Source: Microplitis mediator (Eukaryota > Arthropoda > Insecta > Hymenoptera > Braconidae). Taken from it: 64,000 nucleotides of DNA. The DNA is taken from assembly GCF_029852145.1 (NCBI RefSeq), contig NC_079969.1, positions 5,146,001 through 5,210,000 on the forward strand. The letters are read 5' to 3'. Below the pieces are notes generated by a model, which was not told where the DNA came from, ran no database searches, and worked only from the letters and a program-made list of their open reading frames with translations. Shown here piece by piece: positions 22,510-37,457 of this stretch. Each line of letters begins with the position of its first letter. Position 1 is the first letter of the stretch. The position numbers and the translations under genes were made by a program.

Positions 22510-23445
22510 AATCTATGGATAAATTACCTGGAACTAGTTTGTAGTTATTTCCATCATAATGTCAAGCTCTTGAAATCGATCAGAATACTACTTTTTTTTT
22601 AAGAGCTTGACATTAAAGTGAAAATAACTAGAAAACAATGCGGAGTTTTAAAAAACTTTATTTGAAATAATTTGAAGAGAATAAATTCGTCTATTAAAAA
22701 GAATCTGCGACATTTTGTTATAAGTTTGATAGTTTCGCTGGGAAAGTAAAAAAATCTTAAAATTTACTACAAATTTGACTTTTAGCTCCAATAACTGATG
22801 AACATATCGACTTATCAAAAAATGATAATAGACTTTTTTTGTAAAGTATTAAATTTCCTACTAAATTATGTTTGCAGATTTTTCCTACTGTTGAACCTGT
22901 TTCTGAGAAAAAAACAAAAATTAGTTTTTGTTTTCGAAACATCCTAATGGATATGCCTTTATGCTTATCTAATATTACCTCTTCCTATATGATACATTAG
23001 TATGGTATCTGCAACGTAACATATATTGAATATTATTGACAATTATTGATAATATGATTATTAATCATAATTAGAAGGATGTTTGGATGTCCGCGCATGC
23101 AAGGTCTAATAAACAAGGTGACATTAGTCGATGACAATTAAACATGTGGACGAAAAAAAACAGCCAAAGTCAAATAGCTTACATTTAATTGTGGATGAAT
23201 TAGAATATATATTATCATAAGAATCGACTTTGTTAGTTTAGTAATTAGCTTAAGTGCAGTGAAAACGGACAATACTTGACAGCTGAAATATAACAAAAGA
23301 GTAATGACAATAGTAATGATATCAATAATGATTAATCAAATTATTCATCACAATAATATTCAGTCATTAAAGCACTTTGCAGCATACCGGTCATCAATTA
23401 AGTATCTTTCGGGTTCATAAAAAAAAAAAATATACAGAAAACAAT
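22510..23445. other. Intergenic upstream of copy 4
   Basis: A small inverted repeat (GTCAAGCTCTTGAAATCG ... AAGAGCTTGACATTAA) lies at 22,560-22,616. No homology to the promoter block of copies 1-3 is visible to me, and no gene is seen. The ORF at 22,757-22,942 has no supporting features. Confidence 0.4.
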
Positions 23446-25409
23446 ATGTACCTGAAAAATTTGTTAATTTTTGGTTTTATAATTTCGTTCACTGAAATAC
23501 AGGTAACTAATTTGAAATAACAATAATATTTCCAATGTATATGATTACTAGAGAATACAATCCTGGGATTTTGATTTTATCTGTAGTTTCCCTGCTTAAA
23601 AAATCCGATAGATTCTTATAGCTGTATGTATAAGGTCCTTAACTATAGCACTTCTCATAGAACTCATTCATTTTTATAAAATTTCTATCGGAATTTATGA
23701 GAATCTAATGGATTCTATGAGATTTTCTAAACAGGGTTGCGCCCTGGCGGATCCGTATTACGGCTTCACTCAAGATCGATATTATATTTGTCTTGTTTTA
23801 ACCTCGTCTTGATTTGTCAAGACAAGACCAAGACGATATAATAGATCGAAATTCAAGACCAAGACCAACATCATTAAAAACATCTCGCTAAGTCTTGACA
23901 AGACATAAAAATACAAAAGTATAAGTATATGAGAATTACTCGCAATAAGACTCCATGCTTTAAGAAAGATTTTAACTATTGACTTTATTTTAGCTTATTG
24001 ATTATTTTAAATGACAGTATTCTTGGTATTGATAAAGCTTACTCTTAATACGACTGTATATACATATCTATACCTATATTAAAATACTTGTATAAATTCC
24101 AAGTAATAACGAATTATGACTGATATTAAGAAAATTTCACGTTATTCAAGACCAAGACGAGATCTTGACAAGACAATACAAGACAATATTATTAATAACT
24201 TATTTTTCGAGATCGATGCAAGACTTACAATTTGAAGTCAAGACCAAGACAAGACTTTCCCAATATTGTCTTGTCTCGGCTTGAGTGAAGCCCTAAACCG
24301 AATTACGGTAAATTGCGGTATTTTACGGTAAATTACGGCACTTTCATAATACCGTCAATGTTTGTTTCTGGATTACCGCTCAAAAAATATTCTCAGAATG
24401 ACGTTTTATAAACGTTTGAAGAAAAAAATCTATCTAATATCAATTAATTTCGTCGAAACTGTTAATGTATAATATTAAACATGGCAATTTCTACTAAGCC
24501 ATCGGGGATCGATTGGAAAGAATCCTGTAATCCTAAGATAGTAAAAAACGGCCGGGATTGTTTTCTCTAATTATAAAGCTGATATAATAAAACAATGATA
24601 AAAATATATATAATTTATTAAAGGCACGTTCGGTTGAAGACAATGATCCAGTAGGAAATGATGAAGATTCTAATAGAAATGGAAATAGAACAATTCAAGA
24701 TTTTGAAAGTTCTACCGAAAGAAATTTTTCTGATGTCGATTTACTCAATTCGGCAATATTTACTCATAATAATAAAAGAATTACTGTTTATAACGATTAT
24801 AATCTGGTCAAAACATGGTCTATAAATAATAACAATGGTGTCATGACCATCACTAATGTTAATAGTAATAAAATTACACTGACTATTAATAACAGCAGTA
24901 ATTCAATTATTACTGACAATAATAGTAATAATGAAAACACAATTATTATTGATAATAATAGTAAAAAAATTACTGCTACTAATTACTATAACAATAAAAA
25001 TACGATAATTATTAATAATAATAGCGAAATGATTACTACTATCAATGGTTTTAACACTGAAAATAAAATAAAAATTGATAATAATAGTGATAGACTTGCT
25101 ATTAAAAATGTTAATAATGGTAATACAAATATAATTACGATTGGCAATAGTAGTAATTTAATTACTATTGATAATAACAGCCACAACGAAAACACAATAA
25201 TTATTAATGGTGATAGTAAAATAATGACCATTAATAATAATGACCGTAATAAAAATACGATTACTATTAATGGTAGTAGTGAACTTATTATTGTTAATAA
25301 TAAGCATAACAATGTAAACAAAATTACTATAGAAAATAGAAGAGGAAAGATTATTATTAATAATAATAACAATACTAGTAATGTTAATATAATTAACGCT
25401 AATAATTAA
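23446..25409 (+). CDS. Secreted Asn-rich beta-solenoid-like protein, copy 4 (divergent, longest)
   Basis: Exons 23,446-23,502 and 24,624-25,409 join in phase 0 to give 280 residues. Exon 1 starts MYLKNLLIFGFIISFTEIQ, aligning residue by residue with the signal exons of copies 1-3. Exon 2 opens with about 60 charged and polar residues, then about nine coils of 20-22 residues of the type N-x-N-T-I-I-I-x-N-N-S-x-x-I-x-x-x-N. It ends VNIINANN. Thr is partly replaced by Ile relative to copies 1-3. The same exon layout and ending show common descent, while the divergence shows an older split. The first exon-2 segment has no ATG near it, so only the spliced model makes a complete protein. Confidence 0.75.
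23590..24360. mobile_element. Nested palindromic elements in the intron of copy 4
   Basis: A CCCTGCTTAAAAAATC ... GATTTTCTAAACAGGG palindrome lies at about 23,590-23,737. Next to it a TACGGTAA-type element (23,746-24,360) is interrupted by an element with ends GGCTTCACTCAAG ... CTTGAGTGAAGCC (about 23,763-24,290), whose interior is GACAAGACCAAGAC words. Related GGTCTTGGTCTTG words occur at 59,400-59,540. Confidence 0.6.
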
Positions 25410-25869
25410 TATTGTAACGAAAGTGAATCTGATTTTTTTAAATATTTGAATATCTAGAAAACAAATGCCTTGTTCTCTTGTTTTATGGAAACGCGACTAA
25501 TAGAGTCAATCAGTCATACATTGACAACTAAATAGCGCATATCTGTATTTTAATAAACTTTCTTTCTTTGTCTTTTCTCTTACCTGTTAGTTGTGGTGTT
25601 GTTATTTCTAGGTTAAGTGCATTGTAAGTAAGTAGTGTGTAATGTAAGTGACATTAATTTATAAGTTAGAATCATGTAGGGCAAGTGTGCGCTGTGGGTA
25701 AATGTGCGCCAACCCATTCATTTCGGACTGAAAGTTTTCTACACTAATATAGTTAAGTCTGAAAAACAATTGGCTTTTCTTCCACTAATAAGCTGTGATG
25801 AAGTACATAAATTTGCGCTAACGCGCATGCGCAGTAATAACTTAATTGTAGAAAAATGGTGGGAGAAAA

Positions 25870-26048
25870 GGCTGTGTTCTTTTGGGTGTGAAGTATTTCA
25901 CATGGTGGTGAACTGTTCCATTAGCGCCTGCGCAGATGGAATCTTCACGCGCAAGCCACAGAAAGCGAAAATATAGAATGCTATTTGCTCGCGCGAGTGG
26001 AACATTTCAACACTGTTTGGAACAATTCACACCCAAAAGAACATAGCC
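25870..26048. mobile_element. Short palindromic MITE, 179 bp
   Basis: Ends are GGCTGTGTTCTTTTGGGTGT and the complement (ACACCCAAAAGAACATAGCC), with GCGCATGCGC words just outside and inside. The ORF at 25,704-25,976 runs through it and is not considered a gene. Confidence 0.65.
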
Positions 26049-26156
26049 AAAATCATTGTTTTACGGAAAAAATGTAGAAGGATTTCTTTGAATTTACTAA
26101 GATATGTTGGTACTTTAGAAATGGATTATTAACGAGCAAACTCAAATAATTATTTA

Positions 26157-26444
26157 CAGTGCTCCCCCCTAAGATATCCCTCTATAAGATATCATTTCCC
26201 CTCATTTTACTACCATTTCCGCTCAATTCAATTTCCCAACTACTCTCAGTGGAATTTACTTGCGCATGCGCTTGAGCCGCTACTATAAGTCAGCTGTTTA
26301 CATATACATAGATACACTTATAATTAGTAAGACTGCGCATATTCTATTTTTAATAGCTCCACCTTTTAAGAGAGAAAGCTACCTTTCTAAGATATTTTTC
26401 CTGGAACCAGAACCCCGAGTCTGATATCTTAGGGGAGAGCACTG
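26157..26444. mobile_element. TA-flanked MITE, 288 bp (copy 1 of 2)
   Basis: Ends CAGTGCTCCCCCCTAAGATA and the complement of CAGTGCTCTCCCCTAAGATA, flanked by TA. The interior (TTGCGCATGCGCTTGAGCCG) matches the element at 40,680-40,982. Confidence 0.8.
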
Positions 26445-27001
26445 TATTAACACTTAACCTATTATCTATTAGATAACATTTTCTTGCACCAAAAAATACT
26501 TATTAACATTTAATAAATGTTTATTTGGCGCAATTTGACGTATTTGAAGATATAACCTAATTTTTTCAAAAAGCGAATGAATCAAAATATTAAAAAGAAA
26601 TTTTTATGTGGAAAGATAATGAGTTATAAAGAAAGCAATTATTTTTTCTTATTAAAGATATATATTTTAGCGCCAGCGTTCGAGGTGTTTACATTTGATT
26701 TTCAAACATTTTAGTATTTGTTTATAACTTTCATAAAACAACCACTCAAAATTGTCGAATTCCCATTTTTGTTGATTGGTTATTGATATTTTTGATAATA
26801 ATACTGTCGAAGTACAAAAAAAGCTTTGAGTATTATATTGTGTCATAAATTTGTCAATAATTCAGCAAATCGTTATTCTTCAGATGGAATATTTTTGAAA
26901 ATCTAATAAAAGTTGAGACTATATGTTATCGAATCGATATCGTCTGGCTCAGTTTAGTTTGTTCATAAATCAGCCAAAATTTAACAAAATCTATTTGTAC
27001 A

Positions 27002-30000
27002 TTAAACAACATGTCGAAGAACCGAAAAAAATGAAACTGCTGTTGAAAGAGTCTGTTATGAAAAAATTAGGATATGACGACTTCCTTTAGATTATTCTTC
27101 TATTTACGACTATGTTTGAAGCTAGAACTTACCGATGAAAAAGTTTCAATGGAAATCACAGAAAATTTTCCAACTGTTATTTTTGCAAAGTTTTGTGATC
27201 GAGCGATTATTATTTCTATTATTTGACGGTCTTTCTTAGACCAATCCATCCAAGGAAGATCATAAACAGCATCAGCCACTGCAATAGTCTTCCATTTTGA
27301 AGAACAAAAGATTAATTAGAAATAAATGATTACCAATAAGTCATTTTAATTTTTTTTTAAATTTAACTGCTTAATACTATAATAGTGTACGTAGTAACAT
27401 CCGTTCAAAAAATACGATTAAATAGTACATTGTATCGCAAGTGGGATACGTAAGTCTTTATACGGGAAGCCCAATGTTTTTAGCACGAGTCTTAGCTGCG
27501 CACGCAAGAGCGTCAGGAAGTGCTTAGTGCGCATCGGAGACGAGTGTTAAGAATATTGTGTTTGACGGATGATAAATTAGCCCACGTGCTATACACTATA
27601 CTTTTTTCAACAAATGTCTGATTTTTGCGAATTATTATCAGCAAAGTAAACCCTAAATCAAGTGGGGTTCTATATGATTTAATTAATAAAAATAATCAAC
27701 GTATTTATGTATAGACTGACATGAAAGTTTTTAGATGATTGTACTCAGTGCGGCCAGATCGTGAGATATTTATACTCCCTCTTGCCATTACACTCCATGC
27801 TATTTTACCACGGGAGGGGGTAAAAATATCCCACGATCTGACAGCACTGATTGTACTATTCATTCTAAATACATTTGGTGTCGAGATTATTTGCTCTTGT
27901 GATAATAGTAGAGTATGTTTTTGAGAACGGTCGATAATGACTTTAGAGAAATGTGATTCAGAATTCAAATGCGTTTGTTTATGACCACCATAATCGAACG
28001 CTATTGAGGAACACAGGAGGCCATTTGCTTTTTGACAAATTATTAACCATCGATCGGTAAGCGGCTATTTAGGGTTTGCTTTGCATGTATGAAAGGGCGC
28101 AATATTCAGGCGTGCGTTGAATAAACAACTTTTTAAACCATTTAAAAACTCTCTCTGAAATTATTTCGGATATTTCATATTAAAAGTTACAACACAAACC
28201 TCATTTTGTAAATCTTGTGCAGGCCAACAAAAGAATAATAATTGTACTACTGCACCAAATAAGTGGATAGCGTATTTCATTTTTTCAGCATCTTGCTATA
28301 AAATAAAAACTTAAATAACAATAAACTTAAACATATCTTTTATATAACATAAAAATAAAAGTTACGAATAAAAGATTAAATCCAAAAATACAAATTGTTG
28401 TAATACTAAGAAGCATTTGTATTAGAATAACAAGAGAGAAAACTCCTTCGATAAGATGTGCATACTCTAATATTTTTTGGTGGCGATGTATACATTTTAA
28501 CATGAAATTCCAAGAAATAGAAGATTGTTCTTCGTCATTTATAGTATATCGCTTGATTTTACTGTAGTTCAATTGACAAATTCTCGCATGCACACAACCA
28601 TGAAAAGTCAAAAATACATAAGAGGTATCGGGAGCCAGTATTTGTGTGATGCTGATAAAGCCTGCTATGATTTGTAATCCATACCAAATATTAAAACTAT
28701 TTTTTATATCGTGAAAATATCCAGTCGAATATGGTAACTGTTTGCTTTCGGCGGTGGTAGAATTCATAATTACTAAAATATCTGTGATTGCCGGTACCAT
28801 AAGAATACTGATCAGAGCAAACACTACAATGAAAGTAAAACCGTAAGTAATGCGCAATGCTCCATCTGCAAAGTTACAAATCTTCTGATAGTCATGGTCA
28901 TAGTCTATGTCTTCCCATAGCTCAGAACACATTTGAGTCAGTTTAATCAATTTCTGCCGTTGCGGAAGAATTGCTGCAACTAAAATGTTTTACACTATTT
29001 GATCAATTATATGATTATTTCATTCAAGTATACAAAAATCCCAGGTAAAAATATTTGGCCGAATATACGCTGAATAATGCACGGTTAGAAATGCATGGCT
29101 TTCAACACCATGCTGGTATGGTCTCAAGATAGATACTAAAATAGTATGTGAAATATTCCAAGACAGTATTGTAACGAGTCTCAGAAGTATGGAGTTATTT
29201 ACTATACTGTATAGTACTGAAGCTATTGTATTGCTCACACGTATGCATAGCAGGCACGGCGAAACAGCATGGCCCTGAAACCCATACTACAATGCCGAGG
29301 GCACAATGCTACTAGTTTTTCCCGCCATAATTTCGGGCGTGTCAATCAATGTATACTATCGTATTACCACTAAAACTATATAGATGTCGTTAGACTAGGT
29401 TTATCGGCCAGAAACAATGTGGATACGGCAATGCAGTATGGGCCTGACGGCCATACTGACATTGCGGCGTCCGCAATAACTATTGCGAATGTTACTATTC
29501 CCGCAATGGTTGAACCATCTATTCATACAATTTTATAACCTATAAAAATTTTCGATAGCATACAGTATGGCGTTGACGCCCATACTGGCAAGTGACATCC
29601 GCAAAATATTTCTTACCGTGTGGCCGAGAAGGCTAAATGCGGCCGAAATCACTCCGAAACAATATGACTTTATTGGAAAAGGCTGAAAGTTCGCTGAGAA
29701 AACACCGAAATTTCATTATTCTTACTCTCTTAAATTTGAAGTAGTGAAAATAGTGACTATTCACTGTTTACTAGTAAAGTATGTCACTTATTCAAACAGT
29801 GGTATACTTTTCACTAGCAATGAGTGACTATTCACTGCCAAACAGTCCCATACGAAAAAAATATATATCCGGGCAAATCTGAAATATGTCGCATGTATGC
29901 AACATACATATAAATATATGTCTCATATATGCAGATTTGCCCGGATATATCCGGATATATATTATTTTCGTATGGGGTGATTGTCATTCGATTTTCACTA

Positions 30001-30472
30001 ATTCGTTTTTAGAGAATAATAAACAGGCCAAAAATTGACCGGTAAATTGAGTCAACTTTTTTTCCGCCATAGTATTTTTTTTTTAAATAAAATTATAGAA
30101 ATTAAAAAAATTATCCGTCAAATTTTGCCTCCGAGAAAAAATTTTATTGTTTTTTGGTCTTCAAATTTTTTGACCTGGGATGTAATAACTGAAAATACAC
30201 GAAAATTTACATTATTACTAACCTTTTATAATAGCGACAATAAGTTCTACATGGTCACTAAATATATTTGCTTTTTCGATAGAATTAAGTTTTTTCCAAT
30301 TAAATAATAACGTGTAAGCAGCCGGTATTGCAAGAAACCCCGAAGTTATGAATGGCATAATAGTAATAATGAGATTTACCAAGAAATAATTATTAGCTAA
30401 TGGGATTACGCCACATGATTTCATAATAAATTTATTTAGCCAAAAATATTCAGCAAATCCCCGTTTTTTCAT
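27002..30472 (-). CDS. Insect odorant receptor (7tm_6), five exons, 399 aa
   Basis: Exons (minus): 30,223-30,472; 28,333-28,979; 28,200-28,295; 27,133-27,288; 27,002-27,052. Every junction is GT-AG and keeps frame; the total of 399 residues is typical for the family. It starts MKKRGFAEYFWLNKFIMKSC, has seven hydrophobic stretches, and ends with the family's hallmark C-terminus: ADAVYDLPW, then RSQNFAKITVGKFSVISIET, then TAVSFFSVLR in the short last exon. Insect ORs form odorant-gated cation channels with the co-receptor Orco in antennal neurons, with an intracellular N-terminus. The donor of exon 2 (AT/GTTTAAGT) is weaker than the others but is required by frame. No neighbouring OR is visible, which is unusual as wasp ORs often form tandem arrays. 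The ligand cannot be told from sequence. Confidence 0.94.
27746..27849. repeat. 104-bp palindrome in OR intron 3
   Basis: CAGTGCGGCCAGATCGTGAG at one end and the near complement (CACGATCTGACAGCACTG) at the other. Both ORFs drawn across it are by-products of the palindrome. Confidence 0.6.
29240..29980. repeat. Palindromic repeats in OR intron 1
   Basis: At 29,264-29,600 GCCATACTG/CAGTATGG words alternate in both orientations. At 29,848-29,976 a palindrome has ends CCCATACGAAAAAAATATAT and its complement, with a CCGGGCAAATCTGAA core. A relative of the second lies at about 61,295-61,410. Confidence 0.6.
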
Positions 30473-30479
30473 GTTTTTT

Positions 30480-31754
30480 TTTTTCTTTATATTATTGAGC
30501 CTGCATTACTTCGGGAGGAATATTGATATTTTAGAGCTATGAATAATAATGTGCTAACTCGTGTCTTAATTTAATATGATCTGTCTTTCATACCACGGAA
30601 ACTTTTCAAACTTTGCAAAGACGTGATGTACACAAATTAATTATACATCGTGTGCATAATAAAGTAAACAAAGTTCATAAAATTTTGATTGCAATGGTCA
30701 CGGAAATTTATTGATTTCATAAAGAAATTCATGGAAACCAATAAATATTTAACGCTTCTGCGGACAGGGTGTATGACTTTTTATACAATCTTATAACAAA
30801 GATCACTTCTACGTAGACGTCATCGAATAGACATAAGACATAATCTTTTATATTGATATAGTGTATAAAGACCACATTTTCAGACCGAAAAATTTATGTG
30901 AGCTACAAAGCGACTATTTAATTTTCATGAGTAATCATTAGATTTGAAACTTTGTTCGGAAACAAAAATCTTTTTTGCATTTTGGAAAAATCGGAATAAA
31001 TTTATCCAGTGGATATTTTTAATACTTCATATTTTACTTTGAATTGAACTATCACTTATTTGCTTAATAGAAAAACGTGGACAAAGTTTCCATTTATTGT
31101 GGAAGTGCAACAAGGAAATTTCTGTAGTCTTCTCAAAAGCGCTAAAGGAAACAAAAGATCTTACTAATAGTCCAGTCAAATAGACCCGATAAACGAAAAC
31201 AGGTTTAGATCTAATTTTTTGAGGTAAGTTTTAGAACATTATTATAAATCATATAACAAAAAATCGAGGTAATATTTCAATTAGGTAAAAAAAAATTATA
31301 AATAATGATCACCGAAATAAATTACATACTTATGCATTGAAAATTATAAATGAAAAGTATAATAAAGTAATGAAAATTCAAATTTTCTATGACTGCTTCA
31401 ATAATGAATTTTCGTTATTTTATTATTGCATTTTATAACAAAATATTATTTATCGCGAACATTAAAAAAAACTATCGACGATTTTACAGAGACACTATGC
31501 TTGGTGTTTTATTATACATGATGTGCATGTAAGAGATAAAAGTTCGAAAAATATACAGTTCAAAAGTTACGTTTATATATTTAATGTATATTCGCGCAAG
31601 AAACAACCGCTAGAAAACTTTTTTTTTGCTGTCAATATTTTTTTTTTACTATTGTCGCGTGTCCACATATCATGCTTTGATACGATAAAATAAATTTCAT
31701 GTATGACAAATACTTTGTATTGTGAGTTAGTCTTTTTAAATATCACTGAAAAGT
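30480..31754. other. Intergenic upstream of the odorant receptor
   Basis: AT-rich. A dispersed word (ACGTGGACAAAGTTTCCATT, then AAGTGCAACAAGG) lies at 31,075-31,112. No gene or strong core promoter word is recognised. Confidence 0.4.
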
Positions 31755-32886
31755 ACACGGAAAAAAATAGATAGGAATGGTTTCTGTGCTACACAAGAAT
31801 GGTCGTAAAGTATGAAAATGATCTAAGGGTATTACTAGTTCTCGTTATAATAGGGGTGGGTAGTTTTTACATACGACTGAGTAGGATTCAACATAGTAAC
31901 TATTACTATGTTACACATTGTGTCGAAAACACGACTGGTTATCGTATTTACAGTTACCGTTTGCTTACCACATAATACAGGTTCCCTTCAGCAGTAGATG
32001 TGTTATTGTTACTACCCGATTAGAAATTACTTTGGGATCGCCCACTGTATGTATCTGGACCTCTTTGGGTCCCAATGGGGCATTCCCAATAGGGAAATCT
32101 TTATGAGGGCCCCAACAGAACCCAATCGGGAAATCCCAAACAAAAATAAAATAATTCATGGTCAGTATTTCCCACTTGGGTTCTGTGTGGGACCTAAGTA
32201 GAAAATCCCAACGTGGAAATAAAAGAATTATTGTCATTTTTCCCAATCGGGTTCTGTGTGGGACCTGAGTGGGAAATCCCAACGTGGAAATAAAAAAATT
32301 ATTGCCATTTTCCCCAATTGGGTTCTGTGTGGGGCCTAAGTAGGAAATCCCAACGTGGGAATAAAAGAATTATTGTAGTTTTTCTCAATTGGGTTCCGTT
32401 TGGGACCTAAGTGGAAAATCCTAACGTGGAAATAAAAAAATTATTGTCATTTTTCCCAATCGGGTTCTGTGTGGGACCTGACTGGGAAATCCCAACATGA
32501 AAATAGAAGACATGTGACTGAAAAAAACAGATTCTACCGAGTACAGGAATGGTCACTATGTTGAACAATAGAACGCATTTGTCCGGGGAGTCTTTCGCAT
32601 CTTTATAAAACGTCTATACCTATTTTATATAGTAACACATCTACTGTTGAAAGGAACCTGTATTATCTTTTATGCAAACGATGACTATAAACACGATAAC
32701 CAGTCGCGTTTTCGACATAATGTGTAACATAGTAATGGTTACTATGTTGAGTCGTATTCAGTCGTATGTAAAAACGCCCCACTCCTATTATAACGAGAAC
32801 TAGTAATATTTTAAGATCAGCTTCTACATAATTTACGATTATTCTTGTGTAGCACAGTAACCATTCCTATCTATTTTTCTCCGTGT
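31755..32886. mobile_element. Fold-back element with long inverted ends and an internal 71-bp satellite
   Basis: The ends, ACACGGAAAAAAATAGATAG and its complement CTATCTATTTTTCTCCGTGT, extend into about 200-bp inverted arms that share CTCGTTATAATAGG and CATACGACTGAGTA. Between them, about 32,040-32,510, is a tandem array of a 71-bp unit containing TTTTTCCCAATCGGGTTCTG, TGTGGGACCTGAGTGGGAAA and TCCCAACGTGGAAATAA, in about five copies. This layout is that of fold-back transposons. The three overlapping ORFs at 31,918-32,282 are satellite artefacts. Confidence 0.8.
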
Positions 32887-33067
32887 CCCGAAAGTAGACC
32901 CCTGTATGAATCAGGGTTATACTTGAGACGACTTACGAGACCACTTGATTGAAATATATTTTTTTTTTAAATTGTCTACGTTATATTAGTTGATACAAGA
33001 CAATAGACTTAATTACTTACGTCATAATATTCTATTAAAGTTGCTTCATAAAATATAGATCATCATA

Positions 33068-33310
33068 ATGAAAAGATTCACATATATAAGTATTCAAATA
33101 TTAACAACTTTATTAGAATTAATATTTATGATTATTGTCGTCGGTTTTATACTATATCACATATACAGTTTCTATGCAGAACATTTCTTGTTGTATAGGC
33201 AAGCAACATCAAAAAAGCCGATATTCCTAAACTCCGCAGTATCATTGCCTGAGAAGATTAAATTGTGGAATTATTTGCAAAGGATACATACTAATGAAGA
33301 ATCGGTATAA
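33068..33310 (+). CDS. Possible small single-pass membrane protein, 80 aa
   Basis: A single-exon frame encodes 80 residues: a basic start (MKRF), one strong hydrophobic helix at about residues 9-31 (ILTTLLELIFMIIVVGFIL), then a polar tail ending HTNEESV. Composition is unlike the surrounding repeats and it is not part of a palindrome. There is no recognised homologue and no clear promoter, and it lies downstream of the serine protease on the opposite strand. It may be a genuine small gene, one exon of a larger one, or chance. Confidence 0.3.
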   Translation: MKRFTYISIQILTTLLELIFMIIVVGFILYHIYSFYAEHFLLYRQATSKKPIFLNSAVSLPEKIKLWNYLQRIHTNEESV

Positions 33311-33703
33311 TAACGAAGTTTATAACACAGAGTTTAATTATGATAACTAAATTAATTCCGTTGAAATCATAGTATTTTTCAAATTATGACTACGTATTGC
33401 AGAAAAACTTTAAACAGTACTATAACTATCTTTGGTTTACAAATTACTCTTTACTTTATGAATATTTAATTTTCCACGAATATTTTACGTTTACGATTGC
33501 ATTGAAAAAATTATATTATATATAACGATTATTAATAACTAATATATACTGCAAAAAAATTTTTTTTTATTCTGAAAATATTTAAAATGATTTTTTTTAC
33601 AGGTTCCTTAGATGCCATTTCTTAAGTGTAATGCATTTAACTTTCGTCTCCAAATTTGTGATTTGTTTTTGGATACATTTTAATGATGGCTTAAAATTGT
33701 GAT

Positions 33704-36329
<2,626 letters not shown>

Positions 36330-37457
36330 AGTTATCCGACTGCATGGACGGCAGTAATTATCTCGTAGAAACCGAACGATAAATTTTATTTCCCATTGTA
36401 AGCTTATCAAAACGAATGCGAGATTAGTATTTGTGTTCAAATTCATACCGTAGTTTACTAAATATTGGATATTAGTTATTGATTTAAACAAATTATTTGT
36501 TGGAACATACGATAATTTTAGAAGCAATTATTCCCTGATTAAAAATATTGATTGAAAAGAATTGAGAAGTGGTCACTTCATGCAAACTGTATATCTATAT
36601 ATACAAACAAAAAAATTGAAATCAATTGAAATTATCGAAAAGAATTCGAATTTCATAACTTTTAATTCTTTTCAATCAATATTTTTAAACAGGGTTATCA
36701 TTATTTCGATAAATTTCTTTTAGAAAAAAAAATTTGTGAAAAATAAGACCTAAAATTGATATCAGCAAAAACTTTATAATCCTAAGAAAAATATCCTAAT
36801 ATGCCAAATCTGATTCGATTCAAAAATTCATTTAGATCTCATGTTGCAACTAATCAGATATATAATTGCCTTAATGTAATATCCATGGTTATTTTTACGT
36901 AAGCATAGGAATAATTACTATGTCCGGATATTTTTTTTTACTTAGTAAAACTTTTTATATAAATTCCATGTTTCTTAAACAATAAGTGTACCCATTTTCA
37001 TAATAACTAAGTCTTAACTTTATTTAGTTAAGATTACGTAGAGTATATCTAACATTTACATAACGGTCACAGTTATGAAATTAATATAATACTTTCTATC
37101 GTGACAAATTAATGACGAATTCATATATCAATCTGGTTCATCTCTAAATGAATGCGTCTAGTTTATCTGATAGGTAATTTGATACCTTATCTGTAGGTGA
37201 GAATGTCTACATATGATAGTTCATTTTATAAACCCAATATTTAACCAAAAATCGTTTATAAGATAAATTTTAATGGTTTTCTTTAGTTTTCAAAAAGAAC
37301 ACTGCATTCTACTTTAGTCTTAATTTCGAGAACAAACAATTTATATCAGTTTTCGAATGATATAAATAATCATTACTTTAACTAGTATTCTATATTTCGT
37401 TAAAACTGAAGTAGTTATTTTGTCTTTGACTAACGCTGTATTAAAATTATTGTGAAA
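36330..37457. promoter_or_regulatory. Divergent intergenic region between serine protease and metalloproteinase-like gene
   Basis: The two genes are transcribed away from this 1.1-kb region. It contains a palindromic element at 36,535-36,693 (ends CCCTGATTAAAAATATTGAT and complement of CCCTGTTTAAAAATATTGAT). Otherwise it is AT-rich. I see no convincing TATA box at a fixed distance from either start. Confidence 0.45.

Noticed and set aside
11305..25409. Integrated polydnavirus segment
   Set aside because: Clustered secreted, spliced genes would fit, but I find no convincing excision junction repeats or known segment gene families.
25704..25976. 90-residue ORF
   Set aside because: Its second half is the 179-bp palindromic MITE.
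31918..32282. Overlapping ORFs on both strands
   Set aside because: All lie in the 71-bp satellite and arms of the fold-back element.
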